Positions 43,814 to 57,149 of a stretch of DNA of 64,000 bases are shown one piece after another. The DNA lies in assembly GCA_026874595.1 (NCBI GenBank), contig CM049308.1, forward strand, positions 49,340,124 through 49,404,123. Direction: 5' to 3'. The stretch's first letter is position 1. Each line of letters begins with the position of its first letter. The notes below the pieces were generated by a model. It was not told the origin of the DNA and searched no databases. It worked only from the letters and a program-made list of their open reading frames with translations. The DNA comes from Sipunculus nudus. Taxonomy: Eukaryota > Annelida > Sipuncula > Golfingiida > Sipunculidae. The translations under genes were made by a program, and so were the position numbers.

Positions 43814-44591
43814 GTACGTTTGTTTTACTTTACTCTCTTTGTTTGAACATTTGAGGATGTTCATGAAGCATTAACTATTTTAGATTTATTTTAGATTACT
43901 AACAAATTTAACACTCTAAATTTACAAATCTTGTTTAGTTTTTGTGGTATCTTCACCAAATTTTCATCAATTACAAAAGATAGGGTATCTTTAGGTTAAT
44001 TAGAATTTTAGAACTAGAAATAAATATGCAATATGTCTGACCTCAGATGTTTAATCAAAATAATATCAAATTTTATATCAAGGTTGTTTAAAAATGTCAT
44101 CCACTCCATCTCTCTCAGAAATTTAATAGTGTTCTGCACAAACCACATTTCATGCTGAAATACCCAAAACCAGGTGGGAGGTAATAAAATTTTGTTTAAG
44201 TTCATGAAAAAGTCATGAAATTCTGATCTTCTGGAAGTGTAGGAACCCTGTCTAGTTACAGAGTATGCATTCTTCCTCTGTAGGTTATTACTGTAGCTCT
44301 GTGATCAGGATTTGTATTGATGACACCATTTGGTTTACACTTAGGGTCCTTTTCAAATTATTCCCAACATATTTTTCACAGGTGACTCCCTAACTCATAA
44401 TATTAACATAACATATTCCTTGGCACAGACAGCATTTAGGGAGGGTTTGTTTTTCATTCAGTAATTTCAAATGACCTAACTAAGAACAGCTGGTCAACTT
44501 AGTAGCCTTTTTGATCAAAACTGCTTGTATTTCCTTCTCAGGGCTTCACAAGGCCTTGCTGCATAGTTTGAAATAAATTACTATATTTCAG

Positions 44592-44698
44592 GTGGCACTT
44601 TCTGCAAACGTCTGCACTGTGAGAGATACTGTCCCTTTGGTCTGGCAAGAGATGAAAACAATTGTCCTTTGTGCAAGTGCATGCCAAATCCATGTGCA
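44592..44698 (+). CDS. Exon A5: antistasin-type motif 5
   Basis: Acceptor 'ctatatttcag', donor 'gtgggt' (non-standard at +4), phase 1 to 0. CKRLHCERYCPFGLARD then NNCPLCKC and closing NPCA. Six antistasin cysteines plus one. The 778-base intron before it shows nothing recognisable. Confidence 0.92.
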
Positions 44699-45078
44699 GT
44701 GGGTATATTGTAAATTGTTTCATGTGTTTCTGTCATTACTAATTAAAACATAGTTCTGTTTTAGTAACTTTATCTCTTCATATCTCTTTATATTGTATTT
44801 TGTTTCATGTGTTTCAGTCATATTACTAATTCACACGTAGCTCTGTTCTTGTAACTTTATCTCTTCTAGACAGTTCCAGATGTTATTTGCTGAGCCCATG
44901 TTTTTAAGAAAAAGATGGTATTAATATTTATTATGTTTACATGAGACACCTTCAGTTCTCTGCCATATATAATTATTATAACCATTCAGTTTTTCTGAAA
45001 ATTTCTTGCTGCATGTTCCCTTCAGGAACTTTATGGGTTTTGCCTTTTTTCTGTGCTATATTATTACTTTTTGTGCAG

Positions 45079-45169
45079 ATGAAGTCATGTTCCTCGAGAG
45101 ATGCTTGCCTGGCCAGGAGAGTAGAGAACTGCCAGCAGCCCCCATGTCCTTATGAAGCTGTGTGCAGGA
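45079..45169 (+). CDS. Exon C5: short cysteine module, divergent
   Basis: Acceptor 'ctttttgtgcag', donor 'gtaagt', phase 0 to 1. MKSCSSRDACLARRVENC then PPCPYEAVCR: five cysteines at the positions of C2 to C4, but the CPxGQ motif is replaced by CSSRD. Upstream open sequence (44941-45078) that continues in frame is intronic: the AG at 45077-45078 and the exon length shared with C1 set the start. Confidence 0.88.
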
Positions 45170-46218
45170 GTAAGTTTTGCTTTCCTTTATTTTTCAGCAG
45201 GTTATCAAGGTCTTAGTATTTCCAAAGTACCTTGCTTCAGTTAAGTTGTGAAATCTTGTTAAAATAAAGCCTAAATGATACATATATGTTTGGATTCCTT
45301 CACACATCCTCTATTAAATCTGCCATATAGGAATGCACTTTAAGGCTCTATGAGGATGCATTTTATTAGATTTAGCAAGAAAGATTCTGTTTTAACTCGG
45401 CATATTGGTAAACCCCTCCACATGTTTGTGGAATTTCTGACTGCATAAATACAAGCATTGTGTGCACGGGTTGCTGCAGGCAGCCAACTTGATTGCAATA
45501 CAGGAAATCACTTGTTAACTTAGAGACAGAGTTTCAGTTTGGGTTGTCAATTCACAGTTGTATTCTTTTGTGTTAATTCATCATTCTCAGCCTTATGTTT
45601 ATTGTAAGATTATTGGCTGTTTACCAAGATTTGAATGCAACATAATGGAAGACCACTGAAATGAATTTATCAGTATTGCTTGTATAAGAACTCAAGTTAG
45701 GCTTACCAGCCCTATATAAATGTTGTCACAGGCAGCACCATGCTGCAGTCGTGCTTTGAACTAAGGGTCCTAAAATGATTATATATCAGTCTGTTATCTT
45801 TTATCCATTCTTTTATTTTAATTTTAGATATTTTAAATGTTTAAGCAATGATTGATTGTTCATTAAAAATGGTTTGTAAGTGCTTTATAATAGACCAAAA
45901 AATACATGTTACAAAACTTACCTGCACAATTGGAAAGCTTTATTCCGATGGTTTTTAAGGAATGTCACCCTGGAGAAAGTAGACTTTACTGTATCATGTC
46001 ATGAGAAAATGGCCCAAATCTGTTTTGAAAATGTTATTCCTCTATGATTGGCTTACTGAAATGTGAACTCAAGTAAACGTCTTATAACATTATTCTGTAT
46101 TTTGCTTTGTGTGAGTCCCTCACTTTTGAATTAGTCTTTATTATTCATTTTGTTTAAAAAAAGGTATTTCAATGCTGAGTTGAGTGTTTTGAGTGTCAAA
46201 CTCTCAGGAGGAGGTGCT
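45170..46218 (+). other. Intron C5-K6, first part
   Basis: No exon, RNA or repeat family recognised. AT-rich. A search for a further antistasin or Kunitz exon here gave none, and none is needed because C5 (ending in phase 1) joins K6 in phase. Confidence 0.5.
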
Positions 46219-46220
46219 TA

Positions 46221-46560
46221 CCCAGGTAGCAAAAAACATTTTTAAAACATTTTCAATATGTTGCATAAATGTTTCAACAGAACATCTTTTAAAAATGTTT
46301 TAAAAACATTTTTAAAACGTTTTTACTAACGGCCCATAAATGTTACAAAAGAACATTTTTATCAAAACATTTTTAAAACATTTTAAAACATTTGTTAAAA
46401 ACAGCGCATAAATGTTACAACAGAACATTTTTTAAAAACATTTATAAAACATTTTTTTAACATTTACCCATAGGGCACATAAATGGGTTCCCAAATGTTT
46501 TATAAATGTTGATGAAAAATGTTTACCTGAAACATTTATGAGACATATTAAAAATGTACA
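46221..46560 (+). repeat. Left sub-terminal A/T-rich palindromic repeats
   Basis: Repeated 'aacatttttaaaacattt' and 'cataaatgttacaacagaac' 'attttt' motifs, many of which read the same on both strands. They resemble the right-hand sub-terminal block at 57130-57650. Confidence 0.8.
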
Positions 46561-46569
46561 AGATGTAGT

Positions 46570-46776
46570 ATGACTTAAATAACCCAATCCCATTTCAGGG
46601 ATTACGTGACTGTGTCATGTCATTGCCTTAGGCATACTAATGAATACTTAATGAATAAAAAAAATTGTTGAAAAAAAATGAAAAAAATATGAATAATAAA
46701 CAAAACATTTAAAAAATGTTGATACAAATGTTTACCTGAAAAATTTATAAGACATATTTCGATTGTTAAAGATGTA

Positions 46777-46833
<57 letters not shown>

Positions 46834-47237
46834 TTATGTGTAAGATTAATATGTATTTAAATATAAACATTTTTTATCTGCCAGGAGGCAGTTTGTTCAG
46901 AATAAATTATACCTTTAGAAATGAAGCTTTACAAAAAAAACTTGGAAATAAGTGTCAAAAAGTACAGCATGTTCATATTATGCTTATATAGTGTGGTCCT
47001 GTGCAGTACAACTATCAGTGTGTACCATTTCAGGGATTACTTGACTGCGTCATCTGTCATTGCCTTAGGCATACTTGTTAATGTAAAAGTTAAAAATGTT
47101 TAAAAAATGTTAATGAATAAAAAAAATTGTTGAAAAGAAAATGAAAAAAATATGAATAATAAACAAAACATTTAAAAAATGTTGATACAAATGTTAACTT
47201 TAAAAATTTATAAGACATATTTCGATTGTTAAAGATG

Positions 47238-47278
<41 letters not shown>

Positions 47279-47475
47279 TTATGTGTAAGATTAATATGTA
47301 TTTAAATATAAACATTTCTTATCTGCCAGGAGGCAGTTTGTTCAGAATAAATTATACCTTTAGAAATGAAGCTTTACAAAAAAAAATTTGGAAATAAGTG
47401 TCAAAAAGTACAGCATGTTCATATTATGCTTATATAATGTGGTCCTGTGCACTACAACTATCAGTGTGTACCTTA
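46570..47475 (+). repeat. 462-bp tandem duplication with (TA)n cores
   Basis: 'atgaataaaaaaaattgttg' at 46651 recurs at 47113, and the copies run from 'catttcagggattac.tgac' through a (TA)n core (46776-46830, 47237-47275) to 'gtacagcatgttcatattatgc'. The TA cores differ in length. A 60-codon frame at 46921-47103 is an accident of this repeat. Confidence 0.85.
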
Positions 47476-47567
47476 TCATATAACTCCTCCGGCGAACTCG
47501 TGTTTTTTATACGGATTGCGGCTTAATTGGAATCGACTAGAGTTACTGATTCCCTGTAGAGACCACA

Positions 47568-47580
47568 TTTTGGCGGGAAA
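47568..47580 (+). promoter_or_regulatory. E2F-type site
   Basis: TTTTGGCGGGAAA, a perfect match to the classic high-affinity E2F binding sequence, 54 bases upstream of a strong splice donor (ATT|gtgagtat at 47635) and in a GC-richer patch. It would fit a cell-cycle-regulated promoter for the DUF4806-like gene downstream. The 5' exon end at 47634 is inferred from the donor only. Confidence 0.5.
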
Positions 47581-48349
47581 TTCAGCATACCAGACTAAAC
47601 AGTTGAAGCGGAGGGTGTGAGTGTTCAAGCTATTGTGAGTATATTTCATTTATCTTTTCCCCTAATTTTCATTCATATTCATAATTATAATTTCCAAATA
47701 GCTAATAAGTAGCAGGATCATTTGTACATTTGTTTATTAAAACTCATTGTGCCATGATGCACGAAGCTTCAAACAAGGTTTCAATTCAGCTGGAGAGGGG
47801 TGACAGCCATCCAACCTGTATACAACAATATCATGACCACAACTGATTCTGCTGTACAAGAAATTTCAAACACCAAGCACATTTATTTATTTAGGATAGA
47901 AAGTATAGAAGTTATAATGACAGAATAGGCACATACCCATTGGGAGATGTTTCTATTGCCTATATATCAGTATGTATAATTGATCATTTATATAATTTAT
48001 TATTCATAATATAAACATATATATATGCAATATCATCAGCATTTTCCATTGATTTATAATCAAGTTTACTAAATTTTCATTCAAATTGGTTGTTTTATAT
48101 ACATCTTGTTATTGTGTGTGTGGTTATTAACTGGGTTTAAGCTAATAAAATTTGGTGTCAACATATTATCCATATAGTCTAGGTGCGTCTGCACCAGTCT
48201 TAATGAGCTGTAACCCAGTAACATGCCAGCTCTCTAAGCATGCATTACAGAGCTGTCTTAGGTGCAAAGGGCACCACTATCAGGCCAAGCCTTATATGTG
48301 ACATTCCTGTCAATTAAATGAAATACACCTCCCACATGATACTGTCTGC

Positions 48350-49147
<798 letters not shown>

Positions 49148-49251
49148 GCTTTAGAATAAAATCATATATGGTCATGAACAACAAAATAATAATAATTGGA
49201 TTGTTAAATAGAAAAAGGCAAAAACTGACAAGGAAATTATATCAAATCTAA

Positions 49252-50290
49252 TTAGCTCAGCTGACTGTAAGTCAACTGAGGTATAGGAATGGCGATTTGT
49301 CAGTCATCCTTTCTGGCGTCCAGCTGTCCCTTTACATGGCATAGATCATAACTGCTGGACCTAGAAACTTCTAAGTAAATATCCAGGGAGGTCAATAAAA
49401 AATCTCCTTGGAAACCTGAAATTAGGTCACTGTGACCTATATCCTCCGAGTTATGGGGCTTGAAAGTACCCCCCATAATAATAAAAAATATTATACAAAA
49501 CCTCCAATATCTTGATAATTATTGCATGGATTGTCATGAATCTTGCCTTGGATATTGACCATGACTAGTTTTGTCAGCTCCCGAAAAGTGGTGGCGCCAC
49601 CTGTATTTTGTTATTTTAACAAATATTTTTTACTACAAAATGACAACAATCATGTCAGTTTCTCAGCTGTAATTACATCTAGTGTCTCAAAACCTGGTGT
49701 ATTTATTGATCACAAGTGGATACCATATAGTTATCACCCTGTCTGTATGTCTGTTTGTCTGTCTGTCTGTCCATTTGTCCATCCACAAATTTGTTTCCAG
49801 ATGATAACTCCAGGTTGTATTGACACATGGATTTCAAACTTGACTTACATATGGCCCACCACTAAAGCAAGAACCTATAAGTTTTTGGATCATGAGGTCA
49901 AAAGTCAAGGTCACAGGACTCACTTTTTTAAAAAGGATTATGACTGCATTTTAAGCCAAGCTTTTCGTCCCAAACTTTCCATTTGCACATTTAGCTGACT
50001 TGCAGGCTGAGTATGGGGAGAGCATAAATGAGTTTGGGGTCACATGGTCAAAGGTCAAGGTCACAGGGGCCATCTGTTCACAAATTAGTTTCCAGATGAT
50101 AACTCTAGTTCAGTTTGACATATTGGTTTCAAACTTAAGTTATATATGACTCACCACTAAAGTAAGGACCGTGTACATATTTTGGGGTCCAACCGTCATA
50201 GGTCATGGTCACAGGACTCATTTCTTTAAAAAGAATGCATATACATTTGAGGCCAAACTTTTCATCCCAAACTTTTCATTACCTCTACCT
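49252..50290 (+). repeat. R1 head fused to repeat R2
   Basis: Opens with the R1 head 'agctcagctgactgtaagtc' and one R1 monomer ('gaaattaggtcactgtgacc', 'ggtggcgccacctgtatttt') and passes at about 49612 into the R2 series ('aacaatcatgtcagtttctc' to 'ggtcaaggtcacagg', 'aaacttttcatcccaaac'). It lies upstream of exon 2 of the DUF4806-like gene. Confidence 0.65.
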
Positions 50291-50454
50291 GCTTTATACA
50301 GTATGATTTCAAAGCTTGAAATAAAAGAAAACCTTCAATTGTTTTTAATGACAAAGAAAAAATATGACCTTACAATGAGCTGTGCTATATTTATCTAGAT
50401 TGTGCAAATCTTGTTACTCTCTTCATTGCCATGTAATGAAACCTTCTTTTCTAG

Positions 50455-50617
50455 GTAAAGCGTTTGGCCTCCCTCTGTAAGGATGCAGACCTTACGAAGG
50501 TGACAGGTTTGATTATGAGATCCCTGATGACAAACCATTTGATGTCTCAGTTCAGTATGACTGGTGCCAAGGGAAAGACCAGGTTTAAAGATAGACCTGT
50601 AAGAAAACTGATTTCTA
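50455..50617 (+). CDS. DUF4806-like gene, exon a
   Basis: Acceptor 'accttcttttctag', donor 'gtaagt', phase 0 to 1 (54 codons plus one base). Reads 'LASLCKDADLTKVTGLIMRS' then 'LMTNHLMSQFSMTGAKGKTR' and FKDRPVRKLIS. The order helix, (N/H)-x2-x-S-x-F-x-x-x-G-x-x-G-K-x-x-F-K-D-x-x-x-x-x-L-I is what I know from the DUF4806 family, whose function is unknown. There may be earlier coding exons between 47634 and here that I could not identify; a start codon is not fixed. Confidence 0.7.
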
Positions 50618-51248
50618 GTAAGTTTTCCAATAAGTGAATATGAAACTCATGTCTCATCAATGCCTTAATGTTAAAGTGATTTCTTAATTTCATCTGTTGT
50701 TATAGATTTACACATGCACATCACTATGCCCTGATATATCTTAGCTGGTAATGCGGAGGGGAACAGTTGTGTGTAGAAGCAGACTCATTCCTTCTTTCAT
50801 CTGATGAACTGGATGGCTTTTTCATGGTCTTTAATGTTAACTTTCTAGGGCAGTTACAATAATTTAGTTTAGTTAAGATACTACATATTATATTGCAAGA
50901 ATGTACAGAAGATATGATTCAAATTCAATGCCAGCCTTTTCAACTGTTATTTATACATAGCATTTTTTTTTCCTTTAAAATATTCCTACATCATCTAAAA
51001 AATCATCCCAAATGATGTAGCCATTCAGGTACTGTTTAATTTGTTTTTGACTTTGGTATTTAATATTGAATTCATTTTTAAGGCCTGAGTGACCATCATT
51101 AAATTTGTTTTTGCTTTCATTGTCATGTTGCTTTCACATAGCTATAGCATCTTGATTAAGGTACATCTTATGATACATATATGGGTTTTGTCAATATTGA
51201 TCTTTCCAAATAAAGAAAATAAAACACTATGTCACTTGTATTCTACAG

Positions 51249-51358
51249 AGGCTGTAATGAAGAGCATGAAAGGCAAGGATGCCATCATGGCTGTGCACCA
51301 TGAAATAGCTGAGGTACTGCGCAACGCACCAAACAAAGGAGGTACCAACTGGCTGAAA
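51249..51358 (+). CDS. DUF4806-like gene, exon b
   Basis: Acceptor 'cttgtattctacag', donor 'gtgagt', phase 1 to 0. Reads AVMKSMKGKDAIMAVHHEIA then EVLRNAPNKGGTNWLK, the second half of the domain: a helix bearing the family's typical xxAIxxWLRxA-like end. It joins exon a in phase (codon AAG across the junction). Frame continues past the donor in the genome but the donor is strong and the next exon fits. Confidence 0.7.
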
Positions 51359-52163
51359 GTGAGTTTAATAAAAGGCAATATACATAAGCTTAATTTGAAT
51401 GGCATTTCCACTTTTAAATTGGGTTGTTTTTTGTGGATATGCATTCTCTTGAACGATATGAATAGTAATATGGAACCTTTACAGTATTCTCTAGCAACTG
51501 ATATATAATCTCTAGATAATAGTGTCTGTCTATAAAACTATGAACAAGCTCATATTAATTTGGAAAGATGTTCACTAACATGTGTAAATGAACACATTTT
51601 AGCCCACCTGTCTTTGCTTAAGAATAAAAAAAATTCCCGACCTGAATTTGACAAAATTACACATTTGCAATATAACATATTAAAGTGTATTAATAAATAA
51701 CAATACACTTGTGCAGGAAACATGGTGATAAAAGAAAAATATTGTATTGGTAACTAAGGTAAAGGTAGGTAGGTAGGTAGGTAATATATCACTTGATATA
51801 TATCGAAAAGTCATATGTATTGTACTGTAAGATAATGTATTATTAAAGTCCTTTTTAACTGGAAACGCAAATAACATTGTGGTTTCTTTATGTTTTCTGA
51901 GTAGAGAGAACATCGTTTCTCATCTAGATTCACTTTTTAAAGAACTGTACTTTTTGTATTATCAATAAATTAAATAACTGTTCTATCCTATCAGATCTGT
52001 CAGGTATCATATTGTAATATACAATACAGTAGGCATTCAGTAATTGATTTACATCTTGTATGTAATAAAATAAATAAATTCCTGTCAATTGGTGACTTGC
52101 CCATTAAAAGTTTTTGTTTAGTGAATTTTATTTATGGTAATATGTACATATCTATTTCTACAG

Positions 52164-52241
52164 AAACAAGAAGCAAAGAAGAAAAAGAAAGGAAGGGCGC
52201 CTGCTCCAGTGGAAGACATCACAGACTCTGATTCAGACTGA
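52164..52241 (+). CDS. DUF4806-like gene, final exon
   Basis: Acceptor 'catatctatttctacag', phase 0, then KQEAKKKKKGRAPAPVED followed by ITDSDSD and TGA. The Lys-rich then acidic/Ser tail looks like a nuclear protein C-terminus with a possible CK2-type acidic end. Within six bases of the stop an R1 repeat begins (52244), so the native 3' untranslated region is displaced and no AATAAA is seen nearby. The three exons give 116 codons plus stop. Confidence 0.65.
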   Translation, partial: KQEAKKKKKGRAPAPVEDITDSDSD

Positions 52242-53960
52242 TGTTTTTAGCTCAGCTGACTGAAAGTCATCTGAGCTATAGCGATCACTCTTTGTCCGTC
52301 TGTCCGTCTGTCCGTCCGTTAACCAGGCACAAATCGTAACCGCTGGACCTAGAACCTTGTAACTTGGGATTCTGAGAGGTCCATAAAAAATCTCCTTGGA
52401 AACCAGAAATTAGGTCTCTGTTACCCATATCCTTCGAGCTATGTGGCCCCAAAGTACCCCCCAGAAAAGTCAAAAATTTCATACAAAAACTTCAATATCT
52501 CATTAACTACTTGACTGATGGTCATGATTTTTGGCATACATATTGATCATGAGATGTTACATCACTTCCTGCAGACTGGTGGCGCCACCTGTATTTTTCG
52601 ATTTTTTACGAATTTTTTTCTCTATTTTTGAGACCTTTAAAAATGTGAACATCTGTTAACAAGGCACAAATCATAAAGACTGGACTTAGAATCTTAATTT
52701 TTGACACACTGAGAGGTCCATAAAAAATCTCCTTGGAAACCAGAAATTAGGTCTCTGTTACCCATATCCTTCGAGCTATGGGGCCTGAAAGTACCCCCCA
52801 GAATAGTAAAAAATTTCATACAAAAACTTCAATATCTCAATAACTACATCACTGATGGTCTTCATTTTTGGCATACATATTGATCATGAGATGTTCTATC
52901 AGTTCCTGCAGACTGGTGGCGCCACCTGTACTGTTTGATTTTTTACGATTTTTTCCTCTATTTTTGAGACCTTTGAGGATGCTGTCATCTGTTAGCGTGG
53001 CACAAATCGTAACGACTGGACCTAGAATCTTCATTTTCGACACACTGAGAGACCTATGAAAAGTCTCCATGGAAACCAGAAATTAGGTCTCTGTTACCCA
53101 TATCCTTCGAGCTATGGGGCCCAAAATTACCCCCCAGAATAGTCAAAAGTTTCATACAAAAACTTCAATATCTCATTGACTACATCACTGATGGTCATGA
53201 TTTTCGACATACATATTGATCATGAGATGTTTCATCAGTTTGTGCAGACTGGTGGCGCCACCTGTATTTTTCAATGTTCACGAATTGTTTTCTCCATTTT
53301 TGAGACCTTTAAGGATGTAGTTATCTGTCAACAGGGTACAAATCGTAACGACTGGACCTAGAATCTTCGTTCTTGACACACAGGGAGACCCATGATAAGT
53401 CTCCATGGAAACCTGAAATTTGGTCTCTGTTACCCATATCCTTTGAGCTATGGCACTCCAAAGTACAGCTCAGAATAATGGAAAATTTGATTATGATACA
53501 AAAGCTAAAGTATCTGAACAACTAATGCAGAGATAACCATAATTGTTTGCATGGATATTGATCATGGAGTGTTTCATAAGTTTCTGCAGACTGGTGGCAC
53601 CACCTGTATTTGTTCGTTTTTTTTTTTACAAATTTTCCGGTATTTTTGAGACCTTTAAAGATATGAACATCTGTTAACAGGGCACAAATCATAAAAACTG
53701 GACCAAGAATCTTCATTCTTGACACACAGGGAGACCCATGAAAAGTCTCCATGGAAACTTGAAATTAGGTCTCTGTTACCCAATATCTTTAAGCTGTATG
53801 GGTCCAAAATACCCCCCCCCCCCTTGAATAATGGAAAATTTGATACAAAAACTGCAGTATTTCAATAACTACAACACTGATGGTCATGATTTTCGGCATA
53901 CATATTGATCATGAGCTGTTCCATCAGTTTCTGCAGACTGGGTGTGCCACCTCTATTTGT

Positions 53961-55045
53961 ATCTGCCAAAACGAAGTTTTGCGGATACTATGTTTTTGAC
54001 CGGGTTCCGCCTCCGCCGCCGCCGCCGCGTTCGTTTCCGGAGAACTCCTCTGAGACTACTGGACAGATTTTTCCGAAACTTACACAAATTATCGGGTCAC
54101 ATGTGAACTGGTGCCTAACCAAGTGACCTTGACCTCTGACCTTTCGTCTCTGCCCAGCGTCCGTTTGTGCGTCTGTTTCCACACATAAACCCTTATATCT
54201 CTGGAACCGTTTGACCGATCCGGAAAATTTTTTTACACAAATGTAGCCCTGGGATAGCTTTATAACATACACAACAAAAGGTGGAGCCACCTGCAACCAT
54301 GTTTGCACAGTGTCCATCTGTTCATCTGCCTGGGGTTAAAATCACTCATATCTCTGCAGTGGTTTGACTAATTCACCTAAAATTCGGCATGCGTATACAT
54401 CCTAGATAGCTTTCTCGATTTTATGACAGGTGGCGCCACCTACATTCACGTTAATGCTCCACACATAAACCCATATATCTCGGGAACCGTTTGACCGATC
54501 CGGAAAAAATTTTTACACAAATGTAGCCCTGGGATAGCTTTATAACATACACAACAAAAGGTGGCGCCACCTGCAGCCATTTTTGCACAGCGTCCATCTG
54601 TTTGTCTACCTTTGGTTGAAATCACTCATATCTCTGCAGTGGTTTGACCAAATTACCTGAAATTCAGCATGCTTGTACATCCCGCATAGCTTTCTTGATT
54701 TTATGACAGGTGGCGCCACCTACATTCAGGTTCACGCTGTAGACATCCATGCTTATATCTCCGGACTCATTCAACCAATCAGGACAATTTTTTTACACAA
54801 ATGTAGCCCTTGGATAGCTTTATAACATACACAAGAATGCTTGTGTATATATCTTGGATAGTTTCTCATTCAAATAACAGGTGGCACCACCTACAATCAT
54901 GTTTATGTGGCAGAGATCCATTCTAATATTTAACACATGTTACTCTATATCCCCTTGCCACTCAATCCATGCCTTACTTCACCCGTCCTTCTCTGATTTT
55001 GGCGGATACACATAGTCGCTTGTCGACTACCCGTATTCTAGTTTT
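53961..55045 (+). repeat. Interspersed repeat R3, copy 2, nested in R1
   Basis: Head 'atctgccaaaacgaagtttt' 'gcggatactatgtttttgac' and tail 'ggcggatacacatagtcgct' 'tgtcgactacccgtattcta' 'gtttt'. Internal GGTGGCGCCACC palindromes and 'gggaaccgtttgaccgatc' repeated. Confidence 0.8.
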
Positions 55046-55388
55046 TTTCAAATTTTTACGAATTTTTTTCTTTTTTTTTGAGACCTTTAAAGATGTGGTT
55101 ATCTGTCAACAGGGTACAAATCGCAACAACTGGACCTAGAATCTTCATTCTTGTCATGCAAGGAGGCCCATAAAAGGTGCCTATGGAAACTTGAAATTAG
55201 GTCTCTGTTACCCATATCCTTCAAGCTATAGGACTCCGAAGTATCCCTCAGAATAATGGACAATTTGATACAAAAACTTAAGTATCTGAACAACTAATGC
55301 AGAGATCACCATGATTTTTTGCATGGATATTGACCATTAAGTGTTTTTATTAGTTTATGCAGACTGGTGGAGCCACCTGTATTTTTGC

Positions 55389-56552
55389 ATCTGCCAAAAC
55401 GAAGTTTTGCGGATACTATGTTTTTGACCGGGTTCCTCTGCCGGTGTTCGTTTCCAGAGAGCTCCTCGGAGACTTATGGACCGATTTTCCCCAAACTTAC
55501 ACCTATTATCGGGTCACATGTGAATTGGTGCCTAACCAATTTGCGTTGACCTCTGACCTTTACTCTCTATCCAGTGTCCATTTGTGGGTCTGTTTCCACT
55601 CATAAACCCTCATATCTCGGGAACCGTTTGACCGATCAGGAAATAAAATTGATACAAATGTAGCCCTTGGATTGCTTTATAACATACACAACAAATGGTG
55701 GCGCCACCTGTAACCATGTTTGCACAGTGTCCATCTGTTCATCTGCCTTGGGTTAAAATCACTCATATCTCTGCAGTGAATTGACTAATTCACCTGAAAT
55801 TCGTCATGCGTATACATCCAGGATAGCTTTCTTGATTTAATGACAGGTGGCGCCACCTACGTTCATGTTCACGCTGATGACATCCAAGCTTATATCTCGG
55901 GAACTGTTTGACCGATCAGGAAATAAAATTTATACAAATGTAGCCCTTTGATAGCTCTGTAACATACACAAAAAATGGTGGCGCCACCTGTAACAATGTT
56001 TGCACAGCGTCTGTCTGTTAGTCTGCCGTGGCCTAAAATCACTCATTTCTCTGTAGTGGTTCGACATAACTGCCTAAAATTTTGCAGGTTTATACATCGT
56101 GGACAGCTTTCTTGATTTTATGACAGATGCCACCTACATTCTAGTTAATGCTGCACACATCCAAGCTCATATCTCAGGAACCATTTGACCGATTGGGCCA
56201 AAATTGTGCATGTGTTTAGATCTCACATAGGTCTTTATCATACACAAAACTGGAGGGGTTACCTGCAAAGATTTTTGCACAGTGTTTGTCTGTTTGTCTG
56301 CCATGGGCAAAAATCGCTCATATACATGTAGTGGTTTGACTTTTCTGCCTAAAATTTTGCAGGTGTATACAACTTGGACAGCTTTCTGGATTTGTGGTAG
56401 GTGGCACAACCTACATACACATTTAGGCTGCAGACATCCATGCTAATATGCAACATACCTCACTCTATTTCCCCTTGCCACTCAATCCATGCCTCACTAT
56501 CCGATTTTGGCAGATACATGTAGTCACTTGTCAGTTACCCGTATTCTAGTTT
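55389..56552 (+). repeat. Interspersed repeat R3, copy 3, nested in R1
   Basis: Same head 'atctgccaaaacgaagtttt' and a tail ending 'gtattctagtttt'. Slightly more diverged than copy 2. No coding frame. Confidence 0.8.
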
Positions 56553-57149
56553 TAAAAGTTTACACATTTTTCTCTATTTTTGAGGTATATAAATACAGAC
56601 TAAATCTTGGCCTGTTGGTTAATCTGTTTGATGCTTCAGTTGAATGGGTATATACTACCATTCTGATGATAAAATTTCCTTTTGCGAATCTCTTCCCAGT
56701 CAGCTGAGCGTCATGACCCATGGGTCACTTGTTTTAAATAAATCTCTGTGCCTTACCAGTTACTGTTTTCTTTGTTGATACGTGAGAATATGTTTATCTG
56801 TTGTGAAGTTGTAAGCAAAACTGACATAAAATATGCAGCTGTAGTTTCAACAGAGATGAATTAACTCTATGGTTTAAATCCCTTTTTGGGCAGATATGAT
56901 CATAATATAGATAAAATAATTGGGAAAGTTCTTTTTCTACCTTTCATGCACATCCATGTTGGTACTACAAAAGCTGGTTACCAATTTGCCCTGTCCTGCA
57001 CACACTACAGAAACCCTGTCAACTCAAAATATGAATTAAATGCTTATATATTCACAAGGTATGATATCATTCCATGCAAAATATATCACAAATTGGGTTG
57101 TAGGGAATATGTTTCAGCATGTAGATCAATGTGAAAATGTTATTTAAAT

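Larger units (their letters stand above)
52244..56734 (+). repeat. Long interspersed repeat R1, copy 3, with two nested R3 copies
   Basis: R1 head 'agctcagctgactgaaagtc' 'atctgagctatagcgatcac' and R1 tail 'cagctgagcgtcatgaccca' 'tgggtcacttgtttt'. About six monomers of roughly 340 bases ('cacaaatcgtaac', 'ggaaac..gaaattaggtctctgttaccc', 'gagacctttaa.gatg') are visible. Two R3 copies (53961-55045, 55389-56552) interrupt it within the same monomer context ('gccacct.tatttttg' just before each). Confidence 0.8.

Noticed and set aside
44941-45078. Hydrophobic stretch upstream of exon C5 that looks like a membrane segment
   Set aside because: It is the AT-rich and T-rich end of the intron (polypyrimidine tract and acceptor); exon C5 begins at 45079 in the expected phase.
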